Shown piece after piece: positions 63,581 to 64,000 of a DNA stretch of 64,000 bases. Every line of letters starts with the position of its first letter. The first letter of the stretch is position 1. The stretch comes from DYJE01 sp041660385 (GTDB lineage Bacteria > Desulfobacterota > Desulfobacteria > Desulfobacterales > Desulfolunaceae). The DNA lies in the NCBI GenBank assembly GCA_041660385.1, contig JBAZWJ010000023.1, forward strand, positions 12,987-76,986, given 5' to 3'. Under the pieces are notes generated by a model. That model ran no database searches. It was given only the letters and a program-made list of their open reading frames with translations, and was not told where the DNA came from. The translations under genes were made by a program, and so were the position numbers.

Positions 63581-64000
63581 TATACATGTCCCTGGCCACC
63601 GGATGAATTCGGTGGTTTGATCCTGAAAGGTTAAGATTTTTTGGAAGGGTCTTGTATATCGCGTCCGCTTCCGCATCCTGATGGTAATGTTTAAGCAAAG
63701 CTGCAAGATTGATCAGAGTGTCCACATCTTCGGGATTTGCTGCAAGAACGTCTTTGAAGGATTCCCTGGCCTGGTCATCGTCACCGATGAAAAGATTTGA
63801 TACGCCGATCAGTTTGTCAGCTCGTGTTTTCAAAGCTTTATTCTTAGACTGTTCCACCACTTTCCAAGCCAGCAGGCGGGCTTGGGGATAATCGTCCCGT
63901 TCGAAGTAAAGGTCTGCGAGGTTCATCATCAGATCCACGTTCTTTGAATCTTTAAACATAGTGTAGTGGGCCTGATTGAGTTCTTCGTCTTTCAGGAACT
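63561..64000 (-). CDS. TPR protein, partial (start outside window)
   Basis: The frame is open to the window edge (upstream residues read FLKDEELNQAHYT before an internal Met at 63959). It contains tandem tetratricopeptide repeats (LMMNLADLYFERDDYPQARL, DQARESFKDVLAANPEDVDT, LINLAALLKHYHQDAEADAI). It overlaps the downstream lipoprotein by 20 bases, so the run from here to 56893 may be one operon. Confidence 0.8.
   Translation of the reverse strand, partial: FLKDEELNQAHYTMFKDSKNVDLMMNLADLYFERDDYPQARLLAWKVVEQSKNKALKTRADKLIGVSNLFIGDDDQARESFKDVLAANPEDVDTLINLAALLKHYHQDAEADAIYKTLPKNLNLSGSNHRIHPVARDMYNGFSQK

Noticed and set aside
1..64000. CRISPR array, rRNA or tRNA genes
   Set aside because: No regularly spaced direct repeats and no recognisable tRNA or rRNA sequence were seen while reading both strands.

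Overview
The window looks like a chromosomal segment from an anaerobic, flagellated, mid-GC Desulfobacterota (deltaproteobacterial) organism, probably near the Desulfobacteraceae. This rests on several observations: a Na+-translocating NADH:quinone reductase whose NqrA keeps two full [4Fe-4S] motifs, a hybrid cluster protein beside a small siroheme/[4Fe-4S] protein, a FliW-CsrA flagellar module, and several genes that read through in-frame UGA codons as expected for a selenocysteine user. No rRNA, tRNA or CRISPR array was seen.

Layout: 1-6.4 kb holds a GlxA-type AraC regulator, a very large hybrid histidine kinase and an acyl-CoA thioesterase. 6.6-9.4 kb is a nitrosative/sulfur redox pair (siroheme protein, Hcp) behind an FNR/HcpR-like box. 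9.4-17.4 kb is an accessory block flanked by two ~90% identical GNAT genes. It holds a chromate resistance locus (chrA divergent from a ChrB split into two proteins, with GTAAC/GTTAC repeats between them) and the most striking part of the window: an ArsR-controlled minus-strand operon (about 16.76 down to 12.72 kb). In that operon three successive genes contain in-frame UGA codons (four in all), each followed by a SECIS-like hairpin: a winged-helix protein, a membrane-anchored rhodanese-DsbD fusion in which both expected active-site-loop cysteines are UGA, and a small thioredoxin-like protein. A J-domain protein and a TVP38 membrane protein complete it.

17.4-26.1 kb holds nhaA and nqrABCDEF, the latter interrupted between nqrC and nqrD by an IS4-type element with 39-bp perfect ends. 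26.3-36.2 kb holds a CoA-disulfide reductase/rhodanese, envelope lipoproteins of the DUF4349 type, a LysE exporter, a decayed SGNH hydrolase, Lon, and a phytochelatin-synthase-like papain-fold enzyme. 36.4-50.7 kb is the late flagellar region: an O-GlcNAc-transferase-like protein, flagellin with a sigma-28 promoter and a CsrA-type leader hairpin, fliD, fliS, a fliT-like gene and flaG, facing flgN-flgK-flgL-csrA-fliW. 51-56.7 kb holds recJ, an Fe-S aldo/keto reductase, a ParD-like/zeta toxin pair with an HNH nuclease, and a radical SAM protein. 56.9-64 kb is one minus-strand run of secreted or lipid-anchored proteins (PPC-like repeats, vWA plus thrombospondin-3 repeats, a beta-propeller-like lipoprotein) behind a TPR protein that runs off the window.

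The segment is littered with short palindromic repeats built on a GTAGGGGC...GCCCCTAC theme, larger MITE-like elements, and two genes reduced by internal deletions, so the genome is actively rearranging. The UGA-rich operon is the best candidate for an undescribed system: a periplasmic Sec-dependent sulfurtransferase/thiol relay under metal- or metalloid-type (ArsR) control.
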